This document shows positions 1-8,425 of a stretch of DNA of 64,000 bases, piece after piece. The notes beneath the pieces are model-generated. The model did no database searches. It worked only from the letters and a program-made list of their open reading frames with translations, and was not told the DNA's origin. Location: positions 186,001 to 250,000 of the forward strand of contig JACZWU010000003.1 of the NCBI GenBank assembly GCA_022571985.1, given 5' to 3'. Both the position numbers and the translations under genes were made by a program. Source of the DNA: Candidatus Zixiibacteriota bacterium. Its GTDB lineage: Bacteria > Zixibacteria > MSB-5A5 > GN15 > FEB-12. Every line of letters begins with the position of its first letter. The stretch's first letter is position 1.

Positions 1-675
1 CCATCCTTCAAGAATATTACGATGACTTATAGAATTAGCCGACCAAGGTGGTCTGTCATATTCCTGTTGGTTCAAGCACCAAGCTACGTCGTCCTGGTTT
101 GGAAGACTTCTTGAACGAGATGACAGTCCGGACCGGCGTTCCAAACGTCGAGGCGAGATCGAAAAAAGAACTGGAGCATTATCTATAGTACCACCAAGGA
201 GTTTTACTCTCATTCGTCCAATCAGACCAGAGCGAACTCTACCACGAGGTTCTCCAATATAGTCAGCACTCCAAAGATCTGTTCGTATTTGGTCAAATCT
301 GGATAACTCTCCGTCCTCAGCCCAATCCCAGTAAGGAAGCCCGAAATTCCGGTCATTTAAAACACGTTGCAGGTTCTGCTCCAATCTAATCAAATACATT
401 CGATGCCAGGGCAGAAACACCGGTCCGCCATGCGCCGCATTACCTGTTGAATACATAACGTTCATCGCATAAATGTGCCAAAAAACAAACAAGTCATAGG
501 TAGTAAGGCTTTGATCAATACCACTCATAGGAAGTTGCACGCCGGAGGACTGAATATAATCTAATACATCCTGTGCCATAAACTCTGTCGACTCTTCTGC
601 TAACATGACCATTCCTCTTAGAAACTTGTCTCGAGCGTCAATATCAAACATTATGTTTCTTCTTATTGCTGCCAT
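1..675 (-). CDS. Tyrosinase (type 3 copper monooxygenase), 3' part beyond window
   Basis: The reading frame is open from the ATG at 675 to the left edge (225 codons, no stop). It shows the CuA site of tyrosinases: His67 (FWHIYAM), His82 in HGGPVFLPWHR and His91, with the nine-residue His82-His91 spacing of the family, followed by LEQNL and the PYWDW signature. The family oxidises phenols to o-quinones with a dinuclear copper centre; the CuB half must lie outside the window. The ATG overlaps the stop codon of the upstream caddie-like gene (TAATG), so the two are translationally coupled. No signal peptide is visible, so a cytoplasmic place or export with the caddie is open. Residues 150-190 diverge from Streptomyces MelC2, as far as I can judge by eye. 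Confidence 0.9.
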   Translation of the reverse strand, partial: MAAIRRNIMFDIDARDKFLRGMVMLAEESTEFMAQDVLDYIQSSGVQLPMSGIDQSLTTYDLFVFWHIYAMNVMYSTGNAAHGGPVFLPWHRMYLIRLEQNLQRVLNDRNFGLPYWDWAEDGELSRFDQIRTDLWSADYIGEPRGRVRSGLIGRMRVKLLGGTIDNAPVLFSISPRRLERRSGLSSRSRSLPNQDDVAWCLNQQEYDRPPWSANSISHRNILEGW

Positions 676-1055
676 TAGGACTTACCTCCCGGTTCGCGCA
701 TTGAATCATCTTTCAATTCATTTTTCGGTGGACTGACGTACTGATTGTCGACTATATGTTTTATCATCTCCATAGCAGAGGAAAATGAATAATTAGGAAA
801 AGCATGGCAGTGTACCTTGCCATCATTGCTTACACCAGTATGAACAGTAAACGGTTTCTTATCTATCGTGATGCGGTAAGTTGTTTCTATACGAATTTCC
901 CTGCCTCTATAGCAGGATTCCCGCAACGTAACAAACTCTTCACGATGCTTATGCTTTGGTAGCTTGTAGCCACCGGGAAATTGTGGCTTTACGTTTTTGA
1001 GATATTCCCCCGGCTTAAGTAGACTTCCTTCTGAGCCAGGCTTTGCCTTAGACAT
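675..1055 (-). CDS. MelC1-like tyrosinase copper chaperone (caddie)
   Basis: This 126-residue protein lies directly upstream of the tyrosinase and overlaps it by one base. The core (residues 49-108: CYRGREI, then DKKPFTVHTG, NDGKVHCHAFPNYSF and SAMEMIKHIVD) follows the pattern of Streptomyces MelC1, in which a small beta-sheet protein carries copper to apo-tyrosinase and inserts a Tyr into its active site. The HCH and PNYSF residues are candidate copper ligands and plug Tyr. MelC1 normally has a Tat signal; this one starts with a polar, Lys-rich stretch and none is seen. A strong Shine-Dalgarno (AGGAGGAG) precedes the ATG. The assignment rests on both sequence pattern and position. Confidence 0.75.
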   Translation of the reverse strand: MSKAKPGSEGSLLKPGEYLKNVKPQFPGGYKLPKHKHREEFVTLRESCYRGREIRIETTYRITIDKKPFTVHTGVSNDGKVHCHAFPNYSFSSAMEMIKHIVDNQYVSPPKNELKDDSMREPGGKS

Positions 1056-1327
1056 AATTCTCCTCCTGTTTATTTATTTCCCTGCGACAACTACTGCTGT
1101 ACATAGTAGAGATGATGTCCCGGGTTGCAGATTCGATATGTTATAAAATGAGTGCCGCTACTTACTGATTTAGTATAAACTAAGGTCAGCCAGTTGTCGA
1201 GAGAAAATATAGAATTTCAGAGTAATTATTGGATAAAATTAGATTTTCCCAAATCTGATGGGTTTTTCGACTTGGATAGAGATTGCTTTTCCCCGTCCAT
1301 TAATAGAAAGTATTGGAGCAGTTTGAC

Positions 1328-1816
1328 TTAACTCTTTACTCTAATCACCCACCTCGGGGCAGAATCTGTTTGCTGTCTTAGTAGCAGATTCAACTGCGCC
1401 GCGTGGTGCTGAACGTGGCGCATAGTGTAGAGATACAACTCGGCCACTGTTAAATCTTTTTTGAACCCACAAGGCTGATGGGCTATTTCTTCGGTCAGAG
1501 AATCAATAACTTTGCGTGATTTATTGCGGCCATGCTCGAGATATTTTAAAAGTTCTTCTTTGGTGTAGACCCGGTCAGGGAGCACACCCGACGGGTCGAG
1601 TTCGCTTAGAGTAAAAGGTTCAGGCGGTACAAAGCCCTGGTCTGTGCCGGACATATAGTAGTCCAGAAAGAAAAGTGTATGGTAAGCAAGGTACCAGAAT
1701 TCATGGGACCCCGGTTTGTCACCCCAGACTTTTGCCGGGCAGGCGTTGATGGCATTTTCAAGCGATTCTATCGCCGCCCCAAACTGCTGCCAGATGATTG
1801 ATTTCCAATTATCCAT
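1328..1816 (-). CDS. DinB-fold metal-dependent protein
   Basis: The 162 residues fit the DinB/YfiT four-helix family. The three metal-binding histidines can be placed at His46 (AYHTLF), His134 and His138 (MRHVQHHAAQ). Members include bacillithiol- or mycothiol-dependent transferases and enzymes of unknown substrate. A BshB1-type gene for bacillithiol occurs at 51770, so a thiol-transferase role is possible but not shown. It is separated from its neighbours by 272 and 39 bases, so it is probably its own transcription unit. Confidence 0.75.
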   Translation of the reverse strand: MDNWKSIIWQQFGAAIESLENAINACPAKVWGDKPGSHEFWYLAYHTLFFLDYYMSGTDQGFVPPEPFTLSELDPSGVLPDRVYTKEELLKYLEHGRNKSRKVIDSLTEEIAHQPCGFKKDLTVAELYLYTMRHVQHHAAQLNLLLRQQTDSAPRWVIRVKS

Positions 1817-1855
1817 TTTGCTTAAGTAGTATAGTGCATTTGTATCAGATGTACA

Positions 1856-2680
1856 TCACAATTCACTTTGAGACAGCTTGCTTCGGACATCCCAAATTCC
1901 TACTCCTGCAAGAAAAGCAAGATTAACAAACAGCAGCGGCGCAAATATGGGAGCGGTTGACACAAGATTTTTAAAGAAAGAAGTATCTACCCCGCTGGTC
2001 AGAGCCACCCCGTGAAAATAAAAACCGACCGAACCGACAATAACCTGAACAAACATTACGGCCATCGTAAGATCAAGAAATCGCCGTGACAGTTTTCCAA
2101 AAAACGTAACTAATAAAAATCCAATAGCTATGGCACTGCTAAACACCGGGATCCACTCTGTCCAAAAAAAGAATCCGTTTTGGGCATGATCCAGAAGTGA
2201 CAGCACAAAGTTTCCGGTAAATCCTCCAAGCCCAAGAAATATCAGCCACTTTCCCCATTCCAATTTTTCGACCGGCACAGATCTGTTCAATAAAAGCAAG
2301 AAACCCAAACCGGTATAGGCCAGCGGCGCCGCAAATGGAGCAGAGTAAACCAGACTGTGGATAGTCTGCAATTCGAAAAAAGAACTGTTCAGATGAAAGA
2401 TAGCGCCCAGAATACCAACCGCGATGGAGCAGTAGCCAACAATGCGGCCGATTATTTGTGTCCTCTGCTCTTTCAGGCGCCGGTTAAGCATAAATTCAGC
2501 AGACAGCAGGAGCGGCGCAACAAGAGAAAAATAAAATGGAATCCATTCGGTTGGGTAATAAAACGCATTCATGGAATGAGCAATAAAAATATCTATTGCC
2601 AAAAATCCGATATTGACTATGACAAAGATTTCAATGACCAATAATAATGAAATCTGCCGCAGATTTAATATCTTTTCCAT
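1856..2680 (-). CDS. Internally duplicated polytopic membrane protein, likely cytochrome partner
   Basis: The 274 residues form about eight membrane segments. The two halves are repeats: AHSMNAFYYPTEWIP (residues 34-48) matches DHAQNGFFFWTEWIP (164-178), and a second block around His96 (FHLNSSFF, then SAPFAAPL) matches one around His223 (FHGVAL, then STAPIFAPL). Each half keeps two His in or near membrane segments (35/96 and 165/223), as expected for haem or quinone binding, though no such function is proved. It begins six bases after the stop of the octaheme cytochrome and is surely co-transcribed, so it probably links that cytochrome to the quinone pool. I do not recognise a named family. 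Confidence 0.7.
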   Translation of the reverse strand: MEKILNLRQISLLLVIEIFVIVNIGFLAIDIFIAHSMNAFYYPTEWIPFYFSLVAPLLLSAEFMLNRRLKEQRTQIIGRIVGYCSIAVGILGAIFHLNSSFFELQTIHSLVYSAPFAAPLAYTGLGFLLLLNRSVPVEKLEWGKWLIFLGLGGFTGNFVLSLLDHAQNGFFFWTEWIPVFSSAIAIGFLLVTFFGKLSRRFLDLTMAVMFVQVIVGSVGFYFHGVALTSGVDTSFFKNLVSTAPIFAPLLFVNLAFLAGVGIWDVRSKLSQSEL

Positions 2681-2686
2681 GAACGG

Positions 2687-3910
2687 CTATTCTGCACGCA
2701 GTTCTTTGGCAATCTGTTTCATTTCAACTATATGGAGCAGCAGTTCGTAGTTGCCGTGCCACTGCACAAAATCGGCGCCTCCCATAAAGGCACCGTGTTT
2801 GGCAGTTCTTCCGTAATAATGCCACAAATCGAAGGCCATAAATTCAATCGGTTCATCGAACGGCTCGGGAGTTAAGAATCCTTCCTGGCGAAGTTCTGCA
2901 ACCAGATCAATAGCTTCCTGTACTTTGGCATTGGTTGAATGAACTACTACTTCTGCTTCCTCGTAAAATTTTTCGACCTGAGTTGTGGCGTGACATTTTA
3001 GACAGATATTTTTCATGGCATCCTGCCCCATAGTGTAATTGGGGCGTTTTTCGGATATGGCCGCAAACAGCCACCATGACAGACGCTCGGTGACATCGTG
3101 AGTGACATTCATCCCTTCTAATCCGCTCATATGACAGGTTGCACAGGTCGGTACAGACATATCGCGGGTTGTCAAATTTTTTGGAGGAGCATTAAGGTTC
3201 AAGAATGACTTTTGAGACTCATAAAGTACGCCGTGCTTGGATTCGTTATAGATTTCGATTTGCGAATGGTCCGGCCCCATATGGCACTGACCGCAAGTTG
3301 CCGGCTGACGAGCTAAAGCGATTGAAGTTGAATGCCTGGCATGACATTGGGTGCAGTTGCCAATGCTGCCGTCACTGTTAGGTTTGCCGATGGCATGGCA
3401 GGACTCACAGCCCAGCGCCAGAACGCCGGCACCTTCAGCAATGGCCAGCTTGTTGGGCGGACGCCTGATCGTTCCCGGGTGGTACTTTTCCGCAAATTCA
3501 ATTTGCTCCAGAGTAAAATCGCTTTCACCTTGAACGGCGGCCCAAGCCGGTGCCGCGTGCCGGCTCTTCTTAAACTGTTCATATTCGGTAGAGTGGCAGC
3601 GGGCGCAATTTAAGGCTGTCAGCTCTTTGGCCAGTGTGAATCCGTTATGTACATATTCTTCTTGTCCGCTCTCTGGAGAATGACAATCATAGCAGGTTAG
3701 ATCGGCTCTGGCATGAGCGCTCATCGAGAATTGGTGGACGATTGCCGAGGTTTCCCGGCTGTGGCATTCCGCGCATTTTCCGCTGGCCCGGACATACTCC
3801 GGAGCCGGCTGCATTGTCTCTATTATTGGCCGGGCTTTGTTAATTAACATCGCCGCCACGATAAGCGCGGTGCCGATAAATATTGCAACAAAGACATTTC
3901 GAAAAGTCAT
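2687..3910 (-). CDS. Octaheme cytochrome c, hydroxylamine oxidoreductase (HAO)-like
   Basis: Eight CxxCH motifs begin at residues 46, 73, 102, 168, 186, 206, 256 and 303 of 407. The stretch CGQCHMGPDHSQIEIY and the C-terminal HYYGRTAKHGAFMGG, then DFVQWHG, are characteristic of the HAO family. An N-terminal hydrophobic segment (6-23) without a clear cleavage site anchors it to the membrane, facing the periplasm. Family members either oxidise hydroxylamine or hydrazine, or reduce nitrite or hydroxylamine. The oxidative forms need a Tyr cross-linked to the P460 haem. At what I take to be that place (DFVQWHG) this protein has Phe381, which would favour a reductive enzyme; that alignment is by eye. 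It heads an operon with the duplicated membrane protein. Confidence 0.88.
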   Translation of the reverse strand: MTFRNVFVAIFIGTALIVAAMLINKARPIIETMQPAPEYVRASGKCAECHSRETSAIVHQFSMSAHARADLTCYDCHSPESGQEEYVHNGFTLAKELTALNCARCHSTEYEQFKKSRHAAPAWAAVQGESDFTLEQIEFAEKYHPGTIRRPPNKLAIAEGAGVLALGCESCHAIGKPNSDGSIGNCTQCHARHSTSIALARQPATCGQCHMGPDHSQIEIYNESKHGVLYESQKSFLNLNAPPKNLTTRDMSVPTCATCHMSGLEGMNVTHDVTERLSWWLFAAISEKRPNYTMGQDAMKNICLKCHATTQVEKFYEEAEVVVHSTNAKVQEAIDLVAELRQEGFLTPEPFDEPIEFMAFDLWHYYGRTAKHGAFMGGADFVQWHGNYELLLHIVEMKQIAKELRAE

Positions 3911-4067
3911 CGCCTGCTTCTCCCTGAATTTGCGACAGAGCCGGGCAACGTCCGGCTAAAAGCAAATAAATTCACAAGTATTGGAAAGCTAAAAGATTGG
4001 CTGTTTCAAAGCAACTACATTGAACAATGAAAATAGAGCCAATCATCTGTATAGGTTTGCTTTATTG

Positions 4068-5120
4068 CTACACTTTAATCAACATTGACTCTGAACAGAA
4101 ACCCGGACCAAGGGCAGTTATCAAGCCGTAGCCGTTACTCCTTTGCCTATTTTGATTCATAAATCTCTCCAATATAAATAGAACCGTCACTGAGGAAATA
4201 TTGCCATATTCACTTAAAATATCCCACGATAATGCAAGTTCGTTATTGTTTAGATCTAAGGCTGTTTCATATGCCTTTAATACTTTAGTTCCGCCGGGAT
4301 GAAATAAATACGCCGAAATATCTTTTAATGACAAACTATGTGTAGTCAGAAAATCGTCTATATCTTTTGCGGCCTGCTCTTTGACAATATCCGGTATTCG
4401 CTGGGCAAAGATAACCTGAAGTCCCTCAGAGACTACATTCCAGCCCATGACATCAAGGGAATCCGGATAGAAAGTGCTTTTGGTGCCAATGATTTCCATG
4501 CCTTCGTAGTCAACTTGATCACCCGCCAGCAAAACTGCGGCGCTGCCCTCACTAAAAAGAGCGGTCGCAACCAGATTACTTCTGGAAAAATCATCAGCCA
4601 AAAATGTGAGCCCGCACAGTTCAGTGGCAATCAGCAAAACTTTTCCCTCTGGATGTCCTAATAAATAACGGTAGGCATGGGCCAGCCCGGCCGCTCCGCC
4701 GGCACAACCGAGACCCCAGATAGGAGTTCGGTGAATATCACGTCGCAGCCCAAGTTTATTTATCAGGCGGGCATCTATTGATGGTGTGGACAGACCCGTG
4801 GTGTTTACGTATATAATGTAATCGAAATCTTCGGGGGACATTTTATTTTGCTTGATAAGTTTAGTAGCAGCCGCGGCCGAAAGGTCTGTCGCACATTCTA
4901 TGTAGGTTCTGTTTCTTTCTTCAAGAGTATGAGGTTGTACCATCCAGTCCATGGGACGGCTGAAATAGCGGGTCGTTATTCCGGCGTTGCTGAATATCGG
5001 CAGCAATCGCTTAAGCTCATCAAGACGACCACTAAAGTGATCACTGACAATTTCGCAGACTGTTGTTTGGTCAACTTTAAATTCAGGAACAGCAGTCGCT
5101 ACTGCCACAATCTTTGGCAT
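4068..5120 (-). CDS. Type III polyketide synthase (chalcone synthase-like)
   Basis: The 350-residue length and the full catalytic triad fit the family: Cys139 in GLGCAGGAAGL, His274 in LFHPGG and Asn307 in EYGNISSVTV, ending with the GLITALGPGFCSE region. Such enzymes condense malonyl-CoA onto an acyl-CoA starter to give pyrones, resorcinols or naphthalenes. The usual partner methyltransferase or oxidase is not adjacent, so the product cannot be inferred. It is monocistronic, between the octaheme operon and a kinase gene. A phenolic product would be a natural tyrosinase substrate, and a tyrosinase lies 3.4 kb away, but nothing links them directly. Confidence 0.93.
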   Translation of the reverse strand: MPKIVAVATAVPEFKVDQTTVCEIVSDHFSGRLDELKRLLPIFSNAGITTRYFSRPMDWMVQPHTLEERNRTYIECATDLSAAAATKLIKQNKMSPEDFDYIIYVNTTGLSTPSIDARLINKLGLRRDIHRTPIWGLGCAGGAAGLAHAYRYLLGHPEGKVLLIATELCGLTFLADDFSRSNLVATALFSEGSAAVLLAGDQVDYEGMEIIGTKSTFYPDSLDVMGWNVVSEGLQVIFAQRIPDIVKEQAAKDIDDFLTTHSLSLKDISAYLFHPGGTKVLKAYETALDLNNNELALSWDILSEYGNISSVTVLFILERFMNQNRQRSNGYGLITALGPGFCSESMLIKV

Positions 5121-5287
5121 ATAAGATCTCCGGAGATTACTCGTTCTTTGAATGTTTCGTCAACGAAACAGGACGCTGCTCTGTTCTGACTTTTTTATAT
5201 TCCTGCTCTTGTTAACACTCACGAGCGAACTTAGTTCAGTGATTGGTGCTTTGTGAAAGGACTATATGAGTGCGAGTGTTGTCGTCG

Positions 5288-8278
5288 TTAGCTTCCATTT
5301 TTCAGCTTTGCTAATCTTTCTTTGGCATCTTCTATTATTTTTATGCCCTCATCGGCGTCTCGCCAGATATCGAGGAATATCTCATACCGCTTAATCGCTT
5401 TGTTATCCCAGCCGGAGGCTTCATAGGCCGTCCCCAGATAATAATGCGCCTTGACAATATCAAACAGGCTCGATCCGATGAGCGGTTCGTAAAATCCTAT
5501 GAGTATGTTTTCGTATTCCGTCACCGCTTCGCCGAGTTGGCCCGCTTCCAGATATGCCCTGGCAAGCGCCAAGTGCTGCCGGGCGTATATACGGATATCC
5601 TTATTAGCCAACGCGATTGCTCGTTTGAAGTGATCGATAGCCTTATCGAATTCGCTCTGAGCCAGGGCAATTCTCCCTTTAGCAAACCAGTACCTGCGCA
5701 TAAGGCGACGGTCTTTTTGCTCAAGAACCGGCCGTAAGGCTTCAGCGATCTCCTCAGCCTTCTCAAATTCACCTCTTTCCGCCAGGATTTGGGCATAATG
5801 ATGCCAGTAGCGGTAATCTTGTTTCCTCGCGCGGGCAATTTCAATCGCCTTCTCGATTTCCACGAGAGCAGAATCGAGATTCCCTTTCTCCAGGAAAACG
5901 TACGCCTTTAGTCTGTGTCGGGGAGAGGTAGCATCTTTAGAATACTCCAGTTGGTCGGATGCCATCGCCTGATCAATAACTTTTAAGGCTTCGTCTAATT
6001 TACCCTGATAGATGGGGATGAATCCCAATTTCTCTCTTCCGCCCCACCGCGCCTCCTGATTCTTGCTGGTAACGAGTCTTCGGTAATACTTCCGTGCCGA
6101 GGCGTAGTCCTGCTTATAAAGATGCAGATTACCTATTTCAGAGAGTGTGAAGCTTAAATCAGGTTTGATTGACAGAGCCTTCTTGTATGAAGCTATCGCC
6201 TTGTCCAGTTGACCCTGAATAGCGTAGAGGTCGCCTCTTGTGTCATACGGGTTAGCCTCGTTGGGGGCAAGAGATATATACTTATTGATCGCCCAGGTGG
6301 ATTTCTCTATGTCATCTATCTCATTATAGGCATAAGCGAGATAGTTGTAGGCCAGTTTATCAAGCGGGTCAATTTCAGTCACTTTTTTCAAGAGCGGTAT
6401 GGCCCCGGCGGCATCAAACTGGAGGAAGTACTTCAACCCTGAAAGAAGCATGAACGCCTCTTTTTCCTGAGGTGACTGCTCACACTCCTTTTGCAGGATA
6501 TCCCCAGCCGCCGAGTAGTCCCCCTTGATGAGATTGTCCATACTTCGGATAAATGTCCGCACGACCCTCGGGGCATTGTCGATATATTTAACCGCTTGGG
6601 CTATACTTGCCGGCAATAGGCGTCCCCGGCCCGTATAGTATTCATTGATACCCAGCCGGTAATGAGCTTCGGCAAAGGTAGAATCATAATAAAGTGCTTT
6701 TGTATAGCTCTCCATTGCCTCCACATAGTAGAGCTTCTTGGAGTAATCCAGCGCCTCCAAATAGTGGCGCATCGCTTCAGGCGAATTTGTGGTTACCTCT
6801 GCAACAGGTCGATCCGGCTCGGACTTCGCTTGAGCGGGAAGCGACATGTCATTCTTTACCTCAATTGTCAGTCTATCTATGACCGCAAATATATTCTCTC
6901 CCTCTTCGCCGCTGACACGCTGCGAGGCGGTCGCTGTGCCGCTCTCCACGTCAACCAACTGAGAAGTGACCACAAAGTGCGGCTCGGACTGCAGAATACT
7001 CCCCAATAACATCCATTTTGCTCCCGCCTTACGCGCTACCTGGGTGGCGGTCTCCCGGTCGATTTTCTTTTGCCCCTCCTGGCCCAGATTCTTTAGAATG
7101 TCATAGAGAGCCTGGGTGGAGACAATATCAAGATAGCTGGATTCGGTCAGGTCAGTTATCAGAAGATTGGCCGCGATTTCACCGAGACGCAGGCTGTCTG
7201 ATGAGTCGGCCAGGTTGTCGAAATACATAATGGCGACTCGGTTTTCGGCGGCTCTCGCAACTTCTGACGGACTTATCTCAAATTTCCAGGGCTTAAGAAC
7301 AAGCGCAATTGTAACGAATATGATTACGGCCGCCGGAAGAAACCATTTCAACAAGCTCTTGCCGGTTGACCTCTTTACCCGAGCTGTTTGCGCTGCCGTC
7401 GACTCGTCGCTGGTGAGACTGCGGAGCTCCTGCTTTAGGTCCGATATGACACCGGTGGCAGTCTGGTAACGATAGGCAGGATCTTTCTCCAGGAGTTTGG
7501 CCACGATGCGCTGAAGTTCGTCGGGCACCTCAGATTTATATCTTGCCAGCGGCTCAGGATCATCATTCGCTATGGCCTTTAGCGTTGCCCCTTCATTACC
7601 TCGCTCGAATGGCGTACGGCCGGAAATCATTTCGTACAGCACTATCCCGAATGAGAATAAATCTGAACGGTGATCAACCGTTTTTCCCCCTACCTGCTCC
7701 GGAGACATGTATTGAACTGTCCCCAGGGTCGAGCCCGTTTTGGTAATCCGCTCAACTCCCTGAATTGCGGCCAAACCAAAATCAAGGACCTTCGGTCTTC
7801 CGTAAGCATCTATTACGATGTTAGATGGTTTGATATCTCGATGTACGACTTGTTTCTCATGAGCAGCACTGAGGCCGTCACAAATTTGAATGGCCAGATT
7901 AAGAATCTTCTCAAAATCCAGCTCCCGGCCCTTGAAAAAATCGCGCAGTGACTGTCCTTCCACTAACTCCATGGCGAAAAATGGTCGGCCATGATATTCC
8001 GAGACTTCAAAAATCGTTATGATGTTAGGATGATTCAGCTTGGCCATCGCCTCGGCTTCTCGCACGAAGCGGGCCTTGAAGTCGGCATCGGTGGCGTACC
8101 GGGAGGGGAGGAATTTCAGCGCCACTTTGCGGTGCAGCTTGGTATCCTCGGCCAGAAAAACCTCACCCATGCCACCGGCACCAATCTTTTGTATTATCCG
8201 GTAGTGCTGCACCATGGTGCCATGAGATATAACTACGTGCGTCTGGGTTCTATCATCATCGGAATGTTGATTTTCCAC
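5288..8278 (-). CDS. Membrane Ser/Thr protein kinase with TolB-like and TPR domains
   Basis: Residues 26-285 are a complete Hanks-type kinase: Gly loop GAGGMGEV (33-40), Lys55, HRDIKPSN (Asp148), DFG (166-168) and APE-type MSPEQ. One membrane helix (310-328) follows. Residues about 345-480 (AIMYFDNLADSSDSLRLGEI onward) resemble the TolB/FlgO-like domain often joined to kinases and adenylate cyclases, and the remaining 500 residues are helical TPR repeats, presumably outside the cytoplasm. It is probably a receptor kinase with a protein-binding sensor; its substrate is unknown. The first 57 residues are close to those of the island kinase at 13210-15066, so the two are paralogues. Confidence 0.93.
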   Translation of the reverse strand: MENQHSDDDRTQTHVVISHGTMVQHYRIIQKIGAGGMGEVFLAEDTKLHRKVALKFLPSRYATDADFKARFVREAEAMAKLNHPNIITIFEVSEYHGRPFFAMELVEGQSLRDFFKGRELDFEKILNLAIQICDGLSAAHEKQVVHRDIKPSNIVIDAYGRPKVLDFGLAAIQGVERITKTGSTLGTVQYMSPEQVGGKTVDHRSDLFSFGIVLYEMISGRTPFERGNEGATLKAIANDDPEPLARYKSEVPDELQRIVAKLLEKDPAYRYQTATGVISDLKQELRSLTSDESTAAQTARVKRSTGKSLLKWFLPAAVIIFVTIALVLKPWKFEISPSEVARAAENRVAIMYFDNLADSSDSLRLGEIAANLLITDLTESSYLDIVSTQALYDILKNLGQEGQKKIDRETATQVARKAGAKWMLLGSILQSEPHFVVTSQLVDVESGTATASQRVSGEEGENIFAVIDRLTIEVKNDMSLPAQAKSEPDRPVAEVTTNSPEAMRHYLEALDYSKKLYYVEAMESYTKALYYDSTFAEAHYRLGINEYYTGRGRLLPASIAQAVKYIDNAPRVVRTFIRSMDNLIKGDYSAAGDILQKECEQSPQEKEAFMLLSGLKYFLQFDAAGAIPLLKKVTEIDPLDKLAYNYLAYAYNEIDDIEKSTWAINKYISLAPNEANPYDTRGDLYAIQGQLDKAIASYKKALSIKPDLSFTLSEIGNLHLYKQDYASARKYYRRLVTSKNQEARWGGREKLGFIPIYQGKLDEALKVIDQAMASDQLEYSKDATSPRHRLKAYVFLEKGNLDSALVEIEKAIEIARARKQDYRYWHHYAQILAERGEFEKAEEIAEALRPVLEQKDRRLMRRYWFAKGRIALAQSEFDKAIDHFKRAIALANKDIRIYARQHLALARAYLEAGQLGEAVTEYENILIGFYEPLIGSSLFDIVKAHYYLGTAYEASGWDNKAIKRYEIFLDIWRDADEGIKIIEDAKERLAKLKNGS

Positions 8279-8425
8279 AAAATCCTCAAGAATTTGGAAT
8301 TTAGTTCACGCTCTCATTAATGCAATAACGAAAGGATAGCAAAATTGGAGTCTTATAACAACTCTTATGAATTATGAAAGGCTTATTTGATGGCGGCTAA
8401 GGAGGTCCCGTTGGGCGTCCCGCTG

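Noticed and set aside
5200-5285. Inverted repeat aacactc/gagtgtt before the large kinase gene's end
   Set aside because: Only seven bases with a long loop and no T-run; not enough for a terminator or operator call.
6662-7009. Plus-strand frames inside the TPR kinase gene
   Set aside because: Antisense shadows of a long conserved coding region; the same holds for other frames opposite clear genes.
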